From positions 124,001-188,000 of the forward strand of contig JAQOTE010000014.1 of the NCBI GenBank assembly GCA_029945375.1: a stretch of DNA of 64,000 bases, given 5' to 3'. Below, piece by piece: positions 10,327 through 21,410 of this stretch (positions are counted from its first letter, which is position 1; each line of letters starts with the position of its first letter). This DNA comes from Agaricus subrufescens. Lineage: Eukaryota; Basidiomycota; Agaricomycetes; Agaricales; Agaricaceae. Below the pieces are notes generated by a model that did no database searches, had not been told where the DNA came from, and saw nothing but the letters and a program-made list of their open reading frames with translations. The position numbers were made by a program, and so were the translations under genes.

Positions 10327-13300
10327 TCTTAAAGGCATATCAAAATGTACAAACAGCTTAGATTTTAACGTAGCAAAACCTGCGCAAATATATGGTGATT
10401 CTTCTTATCACACATGCTATTTATGCGAAAACAACCAAATATGCGATCGTGCATGTTGGCTATTTGACTCTGGGGCGTCTTCACACTTTACATTCAGACG
10501 TGATGATTTCATTGAATATGAAAAGCTATCTAAGCCTATAGTTGTTGAAACCGCCAATAAAAGCGCTCCATTGGAAATCATTGGAATGGGAACAGTTGTG
10601 ATCAAACATGAGGTGCATCAGAATGGACAGCGTATCCCACGTACTTCACAACTCTGGCCTGTCATGCACATGCCAGGATCATCCCAGCGACTTATGTCCA
10701 TTGGACAACTAGCGAAGGATGGCTTGACTATCACTTCAAATGCTCAAAACACGACCGTCTATGACATGACTGGAAATCCGGTTTTTGTTGCTCTAAAAGG
10801 AAGCGGAAAAGGAACCTTACATTACCTAGACTCCAAAATTCTTCAGAGTAAGGAACTAGGGATGGTCGGGAATATCACCGTTGATCACATTCACACTTGG
10901 CATAGAAGGTTTGGACATCCTTCAACAAAAATCCTTCGCCATGCACCTCAGCATGTGAAAGGAATGCCGGATCAATTGCGTGATAACGTCAAGGATCGGA
11001 TCTGTTCAGGGTGCACGCTAGGAAAAATGACGCAGAAGTCTTTCCCTGAGTCCACCAAAAGGGCCAAAGGACCCTTGGAACTGATACATTCGGATTTGAT
11101 CAAATTTCCGACACTATCTTATCACCGCTATAAGTGGGTAGTCATCTTTTATGATGATTTCTCGTCATATGTCCATGTGGCATTCCTTAAGGAAAAATCG
11201 GGTACGTTTGGGGCATTCAAAATTTTTAAATCTATCGTCGAAAATGCCCTGAACCTAAAGATCAAACGTTTTTGTACCGATCGAGGGGGAGAATTTTTAT
11301 CTAACTCCTTCCAATCTTTCCTTAAAGACAACGGAATCCTACATGAGACAAGCGCAGCAGACATCCATCAGCAAAATGGACGTGCTGAGCACATGATACG
11401 TACTTTACGAGAAAAATCCCAATGCTTACGATTGGATGCCTCATTACCCGAGTCATACTGGGAGTTTGCACTTGAAACGGCAGTACATCTCCACAATCGC
11501 ACCCCGCTTACCAGGAGAAACTGGATTACTCCTTTTGAATTATGGAGTAGCAACAAACCAGATGTATCATACCTGAGGGTTTTTGGCTGCGCTGCATACG
11601 TTTTCATTCCACCGAATCAGCGACAGAACAAATTATCGCCATCCTCAGAACCGATGGTCTTCATCGGATATGAGCCCGGTTCGAAAGCATATTGTTTCAT
11701 GCGAATGCAAAAGGGAAATTCCATTCATGTTGGACCGACAGCCCTGTTTGATGAGAATTGGTTTCCTCAATCCTCAGATAAACCCCGACCTGGGTTTGGA
11801 CAACTCAGAGACGACATACCTGCTAACCTGGGGGACACTGATCAATTGATCATGGATCCACCGATTCATACATTTCCTTCGAATCGCCCATCCAATGATC
11901 ATGTCCCCAATAATAGCGGTACTAAGTCTCCGACAACGCCCAAAACACCACAAAAACAAACAAGGGGGAGAGCTGACAGCAAAGTGTCACCACCTGGAAA
12001 GCCAGAACCAAAACGAGTCTTACCTCGTAAAATCACCTTCGCACCCATCAACAACGAGACCACCACACGCCGAGCAGAATGAGAACCTTCTCCTACACCC
12101 CCTGCTCGTGTATTACGCCCTCGTCATACCATTCGTCCTCCACAAAGACTTGGGAATGTACATGGTGATAGACATGTCCCAGTCAATATTTTGGGTAACC
12201 GAGAAGATAATCTTCCTGAAACGAGTCTAGAACATGCAGACATCTCTAAACTCGTTCAAGAAGGGGGAGGATCATTTATTAATCATCTTCTTTCGGTTGC
12301 TCATAACGCTGAAGCTGAATACACACCCCAAACATTCAAAGATGTTTTGAAATTACCAGAACATCTTAAAAATGAATGGCTTCAAGGTGCTTGTAAAGAG
12401 GAACTTGAGGCGTTAAGGACTTGAGGTGTCTATGAGTTAGTAGCTCTACCCAAAAACAGAACTGCGATTAAGAATCGCTGGGTTTTCAATGTGAAGTCTG
12501 ATGGCAGAAAAAGAGCTCGCCTAGTGGCAAAAGGATTTTCCCAGGTTGAGGGTGTCGACTTTGACGAATTATTCTCTCCGGTTGTACGGTTTGAGACTGT
12601 GCGCTTATTACTTTCACTAGCTGCTCTTGAGGACTGGGATCTCGAGGCACTAGACATGAAAACTGCTTTTCTCTATGGAAAATTAGATGAAGAGATTTAT
12701 ATGCAACAACTGGAAGGATTCCCCATACCTGGAAAAGAACATCTCGTATGGAGATTACATAGAGCTCTCTATGGCCTAAAACAAGCCAGCTTAGCCTGGT
12801 GGCGCGAAATGAATGCGTCAATGAAATTACTAGGCTTTAGGAGAATATCTTCGGATGCTGGAGTGTTCATGTACCAAGATGGAAAGGCAATCGTCATTGT
12901 TATCGTTTACGTTGACGATGCTCTATTCATGGGCAATGACCGTAAACTCCTCATGTCAAAGAAAGCCGAATTCATGCAGAGATGGGAGTGCCGTGATTTG
13001 GGAAGTGCGATAGAATTCCTGGGAATGAGGATAACAAGAGACAGGAAAAAGTGAATACTATATCTTGACCAACGAACTTACCTTGACAAAGTTCTTGATC
13101 GCTTCAACATATCCCATAAACCCACAAATACACCTTTACCTGCCGGCTACAAACCACTACCCAATCCTACACACTCCGATGTCGAAACCCGTCGACGCTT
13201 TCAGCAGATTATCGGATCCCTGCTGTACATTATGCTCGGAACTAGACCTGATATCGCATATGCGGTTATCAAATTGTCACAGTTCAGTGCAGAGCCCACT

Positions 13301-13858
13301 CACGATCATATAGATAAGGCACTCTATGTTTGTCGTTATCTCTTGAGAACATCCAATTATGCGCTAGTGTTTGATGGAGGATCAAATGAAGGATTACTTT
13401 CATATTGTGACTCAGACTGGGCATCTGACCCAATAATGCATCGATCAACAACGGGTTATCTAATCACTTTGGCTGGCGGACCGATCTCCTGGTTGAGTAG
13501 GAGACAAAAGACAGTCGCTCTGTCTTCAACAGAGGCCGAGTATATGGCCATGTCCGATTGCAGCCGTCAAGTGATCTGGATCCAATCGCTTCTTCGAGAA
13601 CTTGGATTTCACTTGCCTTCGGTTCCCATTTACGGAGATAACCAAGGATCAATATTCTTAGCATCGAACCCTGTTCAGGAACGCCGAACCAAACATATTG
13701 ACGTTCGGTTCCACTATCTCCGTGAATGTATTGAAGAAGGCAAGATCGAGGCAATCCATGTAGATGGTAATGAGAATCCTGCAGATCTCTTTACTAAGTC
13801 ACTGGCCCTCGAGAAATTTAATAAGTTCAGAGGATGATTAGGAATGGAGTTCTATTAA
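10327..13858 (+). pseudogene. Copia Pol: protease, integrase, RT, RNase H
   Basis: Continues the Gag frame after the TIR element. Protease motif DSGASSHF lies at about 10465. The zinc-binding GAG-pre-integrase segment (HTWHRRFGHPS) is near 10890. The integrase core has DRGGEF at about 11280 and GRAEH near 11380. RT has FDELFSPVVR and the catalytic YVDD near 12910. RNase H (SDSDWASD, STEAEYMA) lies at 13400-13560. All parts are in one frame, broken only by TGA at 12080-12082, 12422-12424 and 13052-13054, each where CGA would fit. A further TGA at 13835 may also be Arg, with TAA at 13856 the natural end. Confidence 0.92.
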
Positions 13859-13900
13859 ACTCGACATTCCGTTTTTCCTACTATCTGTAGCGAGGGGGAG

Positions 13901-14357
13901 TGTTAAAGTCAGACTACTGACTTCCCCCGAATACCCATCACACATTAAACATCCGGGACTCTATTATAACGTCTGACTAAGTCCCCACACATAGTAGGAA
14001 CAATTAGAACGTTCCAGATCATTCTTGGAACGCATATCCGGAATTCTACTAAGCTACTAGTAGACCCTCATTAATATTCCGACCAATCGTCTTGAGCTGC
14101 TTATGCTGCTTGAGATTAATGTCTACCTCGCACCACATCTTATGAGACAATCTACTTGTCACTTTATCTATATCAAACTTATGCTACATGTATATAAGCT
14201 CTATGTTATGAATATGAAAGACAGCTCGAATATCTCTCACATATTTCGTCTACAATCTATCTGAAAGACTTACAAAGTTCTATTCAGTATATCTATATTC
14301 TCTACAGGTGTGTAATCGAGTCCCTGCCATTGCGCAAGCTACGGTGCTGTTTCGACA
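13901..14357 (+). repeat. 3' LTR of copia element
   Basis: 457 bp, same ends as the 5' LTR, preceded by a purine run at 13892-13900. It is followed by TGACT, completing the target duplication. Confidence 0.95.
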
Positions 14358-14544
14358 TGACTAGAGTCCCTGGGGTCATTGGTAGTGTCCCGGGTCCTTC
14401 TCAGATGTGTATATAAGTAGCTTGTCTTGGTGTCCTTAAGACCCAGACTTAACAACATCAGTTGTGCTTTGTCATCTCATCTCTCTGCTTATCTAAGATC
14501 ACTGCTCTTTCCCCATTTATCTTTCAAGGTTACTTAGGTAAGCA

Positions 14545-15594
14545 AGATTTGTGATAATGCGCAACTTCCGCTTGCTGTGCACCACAGACAACCCCATCAA
14601 ACATCACCGTGGAGAGTCTGCTGAGGATGCCCAGCGTTGTGTCGATGCCCTCATCACTGGCGTCGAGTGTGATCAGTGCGACCATGACCGCACCGGCCAC
14701 TGCAGCAAAACCAAACCCCCTGCCTTGCGTCAATTTGCAGCTGAGCTGTGCCACGCACCTACATTTATCATGGGAAATGGTACACCTGCCACCTTTTTGC
14801 TTTTAACTCTTCTCCCTTACTGACTTTATCCAGGACTCTGCATTTGCAATTGCAACCTCGACGTCACCCACTACCAGATCCAAGGCTTGGAGTGACAGCT
14901 CAGCCTCGCTGTCTCCCACTATCATTCGCTCGTTGTCGAGAGCGCCATCAACTTCCTTGCGGCTTATCACTATCATGACAAAAAGCCTGAGTTCTGGATT
15001 GAGGCCCAGCTTGTTTCTGACATTGAAGGGTTTGAAACACTGCTTGCTGATGCCGAGCAGATTGTCAGCTACAATGAGCGCACTCTCACCGCCTCCGATC
15101 TTCCTGCTTACGATGTTGAGGCGCTCGACACTCTCTCCAGTCCACGTCGCTCCGAAAACCTCCTCATCTCTGGTCGCACACTGTACAATTCTTTCCGCCA
15201 CTTCGGCAAGTGGATGGGCGAAAAGCCCTTCCTCGTCAAAGATCAGCAGCCTCTCGTTCAACCCTCCTGGTGGGACTGTCACGTCGCAGCCTGTGACAAG
15301 GCCGGCATCCCGCCATCTACTTGCGCTAACCCTCAATTCTCCAAGGCGTTCGACAACTACCTCCGCACCCCTCTGATGATGGTGCCTGAACCGGCAGCCA
15401 TCCCTACCAAGCCCAACTCGCCCACTCGATCTCCTGCTGGAGCTGCCCCGTCTACGCCTTCTGGGCAAATGATGCAGACTCCTCTTTCGCCAACCTCCCC
15501 TAGCGCTATGGACGTCGAGGCCTCTCTCCAGCCAACCTCGCCCAGCAACACCAATGGTTGAGTGGCTGCCTTCTCCGAGGGTGTCAAGGGGTAG
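14545..15594 (+). pseudogene. Antisense multi-exon gene within the Ty3 element, 3' part
   Basis: Continues the gene begun at 4669 beyond the solo LTR. Exons are about 14545-14779 and 14834-15594, with a GT-AG intron between them in frame. The first exon has a Cys/His cluster (CDQCDHDRTGHC). The second has an alpha-helical segment and a Ser/Pro tail. TGA codons at 14896 and 15559 fall where CGA would be read. If the second is Arg, the frame ends ten codons later at TAG 15592-15594. The exact join to exon 5960-6008 is unclear: the two frames do not connect directly, so another intron or an indel is needed. Function is unknown. Confidence 0.5.
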
Positions 15595-16135
15595 GCGTGT
15601 TGATTGGGTACTCGATCGGTGGTGGCGGTTGTCCTCTGTTTTGTGTTTCTTTTATATATCCACCTTGAACATTGTTTTTCTGTTTTTTCTCTCTTTTTCT
15701 TGAACTTTTTCTCACTAGTCTTATCTTGCATTAGTGCTTTACTACTTCTTAATTGCATGTAGTTAGCCCTCGTTTCTCTTCAGACTAGTTCTTCTCTCAT
15801 CTTGTTCTCTTCTTGCCTTGTTGTTTCCTCATCCTGTAGTAGCATCGTGCTACCATATCTCGTTTCCAAAAAATCCCCACTCAATGTTATGTTGATTTCA
15901 TTTCTGCGACTCTTTTACTACTGAGTGTGAATTCCCGATCTAAAACAATAAGCGGTTGTGTTCTCGTTCTGCGCCAGCCTATAAATAACCCGATCAATCA
16001 CAGCTTATTTATAGATCTGCCCCAGATTCTGTTAGAGTAGCCCTGTCTTGTAACGTTGCCTCGGCACAACACCTCGCCTAATAGAACCTGTTTTTAATCC
16101 CCTGATTTCTGAGTTAAAACCGATCCGAGACGCAT
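15595..16135. other. Non-coding region between the two antisense genes
   Basis: Pyrimidine-rich 3' sequence of the preceding gene, then an AT-rich stretch. At 15981-16015 it has TATAAATAA followed by its inverted copy TTATTTATA, so TATA-like boxes face both ways. No coding frame is convincing. Confidence 0.4.
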
Positions 16136-16254
16136 TGCTCTCCCCCTCACTATGGAAACAGACGTCCTCATCGATCACCGCTCTCACTTCAGAAAAAAAT
16201 TTTTCCTCGATCACACCCTTGATGCATTCTCGACGAATATAAGTTCTCCGTAGA
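16136..16254 (-). repeat. Second copy of the element-tail motif
   Basis: CTCCCCCTCACTATG resembles the polypurine-tract region at 4137-4152, and GTCCTCA follows in both. The minus-strand peptide (F-S-E...E-D-V-C-F) parallels the tail at 4148. It may be a remnant of another Ty3 tail or an internal duplication. No recognisable LTR follows it. Confidence 0.4.
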
Positions 16255-17579
16255 ATGTCTCGCCGCCTAACCATGTGTCTCAACTGTAGTCTGCATCAGC
16301 TTCAATTGTACAACAATTCCAATCCTTTCTGTTGCGGACGCGGAGGCTGAGGCCATGGTAGGGGTTTATTACGAGGTGGTCTCGGTCGAGGGAGGGGTCT
16401 ATCCCCTTCCTATAATTTCTCCCACTATCGCAATAGCATCTCGCCCTACTTTGACAGTAGCTCTTCAGACGAGGATTGCCATACCACTCCCATGCCTACT
16501 GAACCATCGCTCCCCACTAAACAGGCATACGAGGAGGCTGTACATCTCCTTGACGCGGAAATCTCATCTTATTTCCACCACTTCAATCATCAACACACTA
16601 GTCCTGCTGTTGCCCAGAGTTTGGCTGGTCCACTCGAGGCAGCGGGAAGTTTTCTGGTACCCCTCCTTCTCTCCTCAACTGAATCATTCTGTGCTCACAA
16701 CATCCTAGACTTCTCTTCTGCAGGCCCTGCAGTGCTACACTGTTGCTCAGTCTTCTAGTGAAATGCAACAGCTCCTCGCTCGTTCCAAAAGCATGTATGA
16801 ATCCTACGCTAACTTCCGAGGCAAGGGTCACAAGCAACCCGCAGTTTTCAACGAGTTGTGTACTATGCTCAGCGCTGTAGATTGCAATCTCGGAAACAGC
16901 AAACAAGGTCCCCCTACAAAGCCAGCTGCAGAACGTGACGACTCTACTGGTCGAGGCACTTCTGAACCTCTGGCCAAGAAGGTAAGATCAGCCAACTTTC
17001 CACTCTCGCTTTTCCATACCAGCCTATTCTAGAGGCATCGAACTATTCCTCAACTTCCTCCAGACAGCTCAGAGTCCTCCGAGGACGAAGTAGAGTCCCA
17101 GACTATAGTCGAGGCTGCGACACTACTCCAGCCTTCCACTTCTCTAAACGTATGCGCCTTCATCTCACACTCATTCATGCTAATCCACACCCTCAGATGG
17201 AGGTAGACAGCGAAGCCATTCCTCCCCCATCCTCAGACAGTCCTGGACCTGCCTCTCTTCACAGTGCAGCGCCGATAACTCAAAACATCACTGGGCCCAC
17301 TATCCTAGGCGACCAAGATCAAGTTATGCAGACTCGCCCTTGTAGCAACTCTATGTCCGCGACTGTAAGCTTCCTGTCCGGAACTGATGTTCTCGGACCT
17401 CACTTCTTTTTCTTTCCTAGGACCTATATCCTGGCACAGCGCAAATGGTACGCATTTTCCACATGCTGCCCCCTGGCTCCGAAATCCAGCGAGAACACTA
17501 TCTCAATGCCCTCCGATTACAGCCTCGGGAACGTCCACCCATTTTGAACGTTATCTCAGCTGCTACTGGTGTGTCCTAG
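16255..17579 (+). pseudogene. Second antisense spliced gene, RGG-box protein
   Basis: Five exons (16255-16656, 16724-16981, 17033-17149, 17197-17364, 17421-17579). All introns are phase 0 with GT-AG ends, giving about 265 codons. The N-terminus has an Arg/Gly stretch (HGRGLLRGG), typical of RNA binding. A helical middle and Ser/Glu-rich acidic part follow. The last exon contains HMLPPGSEIQREHYLNAL. One TGA, at 16351, sits where CGA would fit. It ends at TAG 17577. An alternative donor at 17569 would add an exon to about 17735 that overlaps the Pol end on the opposite strand. It lies antisense to gag-pol inside the giant element; no domain match is known to me. Confidence 0.55.
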
Positions 17580-18938
17580 ACTCTTTTCACCTTCACTTAT
17601 TCTAATTCTCTTCTCAGCTGACACCAAATCAATAGTCTCGACTGGGTCCTCCAACAGTTCTAACTCCTCTTCACTCGTATCCAACAGCCTAATGATCGCG
17701 TGGGAATACTCGAGTCTCTCCCTCGCCAGGTAAGGAATAACCCGGAATGCAGCCACTTTATTTTGCCATACCGAGCCATCCATCTCAGCCAGAACATATG
17801 CTCCCCCTTTCAACCTTTGAACCACTACCATGGGTCCGAGATATCGAGGTTTTATTTTCCTATTGGCTGACATTTCGATCGCGGAATTCTTCACCAGGAC
17901 CAAGCTCCCTGCCTCCAGATCATATTCCCTAATCCTCACTTTCACATCTTCCTCCAATTTCAAAGCTCAATCAACTTTTTCCTTTGTCAACCTTGCTCTC
18001 ATTTGCTCCACATGTTTAACATGTTTAGCCAGTGCGAGAGCCCTTAGACCGATCAACTCCGCAGTCTCGACAAATTGATCAGGATATTTCACCAACCAAG
18101 TCGCCTCGACTACGTCCAAAGGTATCATAGGATGAGCCCCAGTAACCATGAAGTAGGGAGAACATCCTGTCCCCTTCTTTACAGTAATCCTGTCCGCCCA
18201 CATAACTTGATGTAGGTGCCAAAACCACTTTTTTACTTCACTGTCTGTAGCCTTGTATAACATCTGCCGTACATCCCAATGGGGCCTCTCGACAATGCCA
18301 TTAGCCCTCGAGTTATATGGCGAGATTGTTACACCCCTAATTCCATATTTATCCTCGAGCCACCTCACCGCTTTCCTAAACGGCGAGCCATTGTCTGTGA
18401 CTATTTTCACAAGACTGCCCCATCGACAGATTATGTCCTCGAATAGCCATTGACCAATTGATTTTGCGTCCTCGGTTCTCAACGCTCTTGCCTCCATCCA
18501 TGACGAAAGTCCACATCTGCCATGCACAATGTATTTACAACCATTTGAGGCAGGTGTCATGTGTACTGTGTCCGCATGCAAAACTTGAAAGATCAAGGGA
18601 GTATGCGTAACCACTGGTGGCAACTCCATTGCCATCTTTTGCCGCACCTGACATAAGTGACATGAACAAACGTACCAGCTAACGTTGGCTTCCATCTCGG
18701 GCCACCAAAACCATTGACTGATCAGTCTTGACGTAGCATACACTCCTTGATGCCCCAATTTGTCGTGACATTCCCTCATGATTTCCATCCTATTTTCTAT
18801 CTTGATCACCAACTGAGCATAATCATCCCCTGGTCTTTGATGATACAACTTCCCATCTTTATCTAACCAGAAGTTCGAGGCCGCTCTTGACAATTTCGCC
18901 TCCTCGATTGTAAGTCGATCTTTTGGTAATCTCTCCAC
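17556..18938 (-). pseudogene. Ty3 integrase
   Basis: One frame with a single TGA (17967-17969). The HHCC zinc domain (HDKLGHQ...CSCHLC) is at about 18790-18650. The catalytic core has LHADTVH, VTDNGSPF and ANGIVERPH, supplying D, D and E. The C-terminal part has the basic strand region KPRYLGPMVVV seen in Ty3 integrases. Integrase would insert the cDNA into the chromosome. Catalytic residues look intact; the stop codon breaks it. Confidence 0.88.
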
Positions 18939-19943
18939 TCAATGAACAATCCAGTCTCAGACCTTTCCCAACCAACTGTCCTGTTCTTGAGCCGCAATGG
19001 TCCTGCAATCCTCATTGTAACCATCTTGACCGTTTTCTTCATTTACCGCCTGTTCCTCTTCCTCGATCATTTTCCCAAGGAATACTCGAACTGGTTTGGC
19101 AATGTCTCAATTATTGGATAATCGTCGCTTCTCAGCTATTTCCGCATCTAGACACTTTCTTGCGAAGTCGAGGTCCAATTGATAACTATGGTCCATTGCT
19201 ATCACTTCAGCAAAGAAACCTTTTCTGTCATCTATTTCCTCGACAAAATTGTCTATTGGTAGAGGGCCTTCTTCTCCCTCATTCTCTTTAACCAACTCGA
19301 TCTCTTCTCCGTCATCATCTGACCCATCATCATACTGTCGAGTTGCTTTATCTCCAGGATACCATTTCCTCCGAGACAATCCATCAGGTCCAAAGCCTTT
19401 TCCCTTTCGATGAACCAGTGTGAAGTGGAAATGAGTTCGAATATAAACCACCCAACGATTCACAGTCACGCTGAGTAACTTGCCGGCATTGTTCAACATT
19501 CCATGCAAGTACTTCACATCAGTCTCGACTATGAGATTTCAACATCCTCGAAGTAGATAATTCTCCTCCTTGAGCGCCATGCGCAATCCCACTAACTCTC
19601 GCTTTGGTTGAGAATATTGTTGTTGCCTCGGATCCATTAATATCGAATTAAATTTGATATAATGAATTATTTTTGGCTCCAACTCGTCTCACTGATACAG
19701 GTAATACCCAACAGCCCTCCAAGATGAGTCCACAGCTAACACAATTGGCTGCTCACTTGGAAACCTTGGATTCCTTGTATGAAAACAGTCTCAGATAGCT
19801 TCTTTGATCTCAAGCTGAGCCGCTTTCTCAATTGCGCCCCACTTGAAGGTAACTCCCTTCTTGCAAAGATTATACAAGGGAACTGCCTTCATAACAAAGT
19901 CTCGAATGTGATGTCTACACATTACCGCCATCCCCAAGAAAGC
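18939..19943 (-). pseudogene. Ty3 RNase H and linker
   Basis: RNase H-type motifs: LAVDSSWRAVGYYL near 19740, PKRELVGLRMAL near 19600 and IVETDVKYLHGML near 19510. These give D, E and D. A linker rich in Asp/Glu (about 19350-19250) follows. TGA codons interrupt at several Arg positions (about 19796, 19693, 19542, 19106 and 18940). The frame is the same as RT and integrase. Confidence 0.78.
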
Positions 19944-21410
19944 TCAGATGTCAGTAGTGTTTTCACAGTCACCCCAATTCAAAATTTTCTCGATCGTTTC
20001 CGCTTTCAGCTTTCGCCCTTTATATGAACACTCAAATCCTAGGATAACCACTGTATCTGCACATATCGTCGTTTTAGGTCCCGAGAACGTTCCCCCAGCA
20101 TACTTCATTCGCTGTAGAATATGATTCACGTTTTCCATATGCTTGAACACGAATTTTCTAATCCCCAAATTATCATGCAAGACTTCCGGTACTCCCTTGG
20201 CGTTTTCATATCTAGTCACGGGGCCCCTAATTGGCACATTGTCTATATATGGCAATGTGAACTCGGGAATCTCGTCTCGGAGAATGTAAGTCACATCCTT
20301 GTGAAAGATCGGCACAGAATTAGTCCATCCCATTGGCAAGGTAACCAGGCGTAAGGCCCCGAACAGCGTCTGGAACGTCATTAGGTCCCTCGAACCCTTG
20401 GCAATTTCTCTTTCATTGTAACTCACATACAAATCAAGTATCCCATTACAGGCTCAACCCGCAAAATGCATTGCCAACTCCTCAGTCACGGGTGGTAGCC
20501 CTGAGTGCGCGATCATAACCTCGTTCAAAGGCTCGAGACTGTGCACTAGGTGCAAACTCTTCCCATCCTTTTTAATTACACAGAACCATCTCAACCGATA
20601 AGACGCATTTGAGGGTTTGTATACTCCCGCATTGATCTTTCTCCGGATGATCCTACATACTTCATCATAAACCGCAGGTGGGATTCTCAAGTTTCTCAAA
20701 ACCCAAGGTGTGTGAGGCACAGTAGGAATCTCGACTGAAGGGAAATATTCTTTCTTGAAGCTCCCCCTCTCCGAGTTGTCCCACACGAACGCTTCATTTT
20801 GCGCCATGACTAACCAATGCATCAACTTAACCTCCTCAGGCCATAAAAACCCATCACTATGCGCTTTATCCATTTTTAACATTCACTCCTCGGTATATCT
20901 TCCTGTTGGTACGAACTCAGATGGCCTCCTCAGTAGTTCTGGCATATCTTTTAGAGGATCCCCAATAATATTTCTAACAATTCGAAATTTATCCTGTACT
21001 TCTCCTAGGACAGGCCTGACTTTCAGCGCGACTGGCTTATACTTCTTTGCCAGACAATGCACTAACTCTCAAGGATCACCTGGTTCCTCCAACTCTTCCA
21101 CCGCAACTGATTTATTTCTCAAGTCATGTGGTCTCGACAGTATATTCAGGTACTGCTCAAATGTCTTTTTCTCATCTGAGTCCCCTTTTCTTTCCAAGCT
21201 CTTTGATAGATATAAAAGTTTGAGCTCATCTGTAGTATATGCTTCAGTCTTGATAGGCAAGTACTCCGTTATACTAGCTTCTCTGTTTTCATCCACTTCA
21301 ATTATACAAGCCACCTCTCCTCCATCCCACTCGTCGGAATCCTCGAGGTGAGTTAAAAATTTACTGCTGGCCGAGAGGGAAGTTGTCCTCAGCTGTAAGT
21401 TGGAATACAC
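19944..21410 (-). pseudogene. Ty3 reverse transcriptase with mutated active site
   Basis: Frame shared with RNase H and integrase. It contains the RT entry region (RKINAGVYKPSNASYR near 20620), GALRLVTLPMGWTNSVPIFHKDV near 20350, and the catalytic motif as YIDN rather than YIDD at about 20250. The Asp-to-Asn change is GAC to AAC within a former CpG. TGA codons at about 21068, 20883 and 20451 replace expected Arg. It cannot be active as it stands. Confidence 0.88.

Larger units (their letters stand above)
6373..14357 (+). mobile_element. Ty1/copia-type retrotransposon
   Basis: Full-length element of 7985 bp with 457-bp LTRs and target duplication TGACT (6368-6372 and 14358-14362). A primer site follows the 5' LTR, and a polypurine run GAGGGGGAG precedes the 3' LTR. 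Gag and Pol were one frame. The pre-insertion frame from 7026 passes without a shift into the Pol frame once the TIR element at 8738-10324 and one TA copy (1589 bp) are removed. Besides that insertion, inactivation is by TGA codons at 12080, 12422 and 13052. Confidence 0.95.
6009..14544 (+). mobile_element. Solo LTR (546 bp net) split by a copia element
   Basis: Segments 6009-6372 and 14363-14544 form one LTR-like sequence TGGAAG...AAGCA once the copia element is removed. It is flanked by the 5-bp duplication AGATT (6004-6008 and 14545-14549). A TATATAAG box lies at about 14410. No internal domain remains, so it is a solo LTR of an unidentified family. It interrupts the plus-strand gene starting at 4669. 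Orientation is taken from the TATA box. Confidence 0.68.

Noticed and set aside
14803..15468. 221-codon minus-strand frame
   Set aside because: Antisense shadow of the plus-strand spliced gene; low-complexity Arg/Gly sequence.
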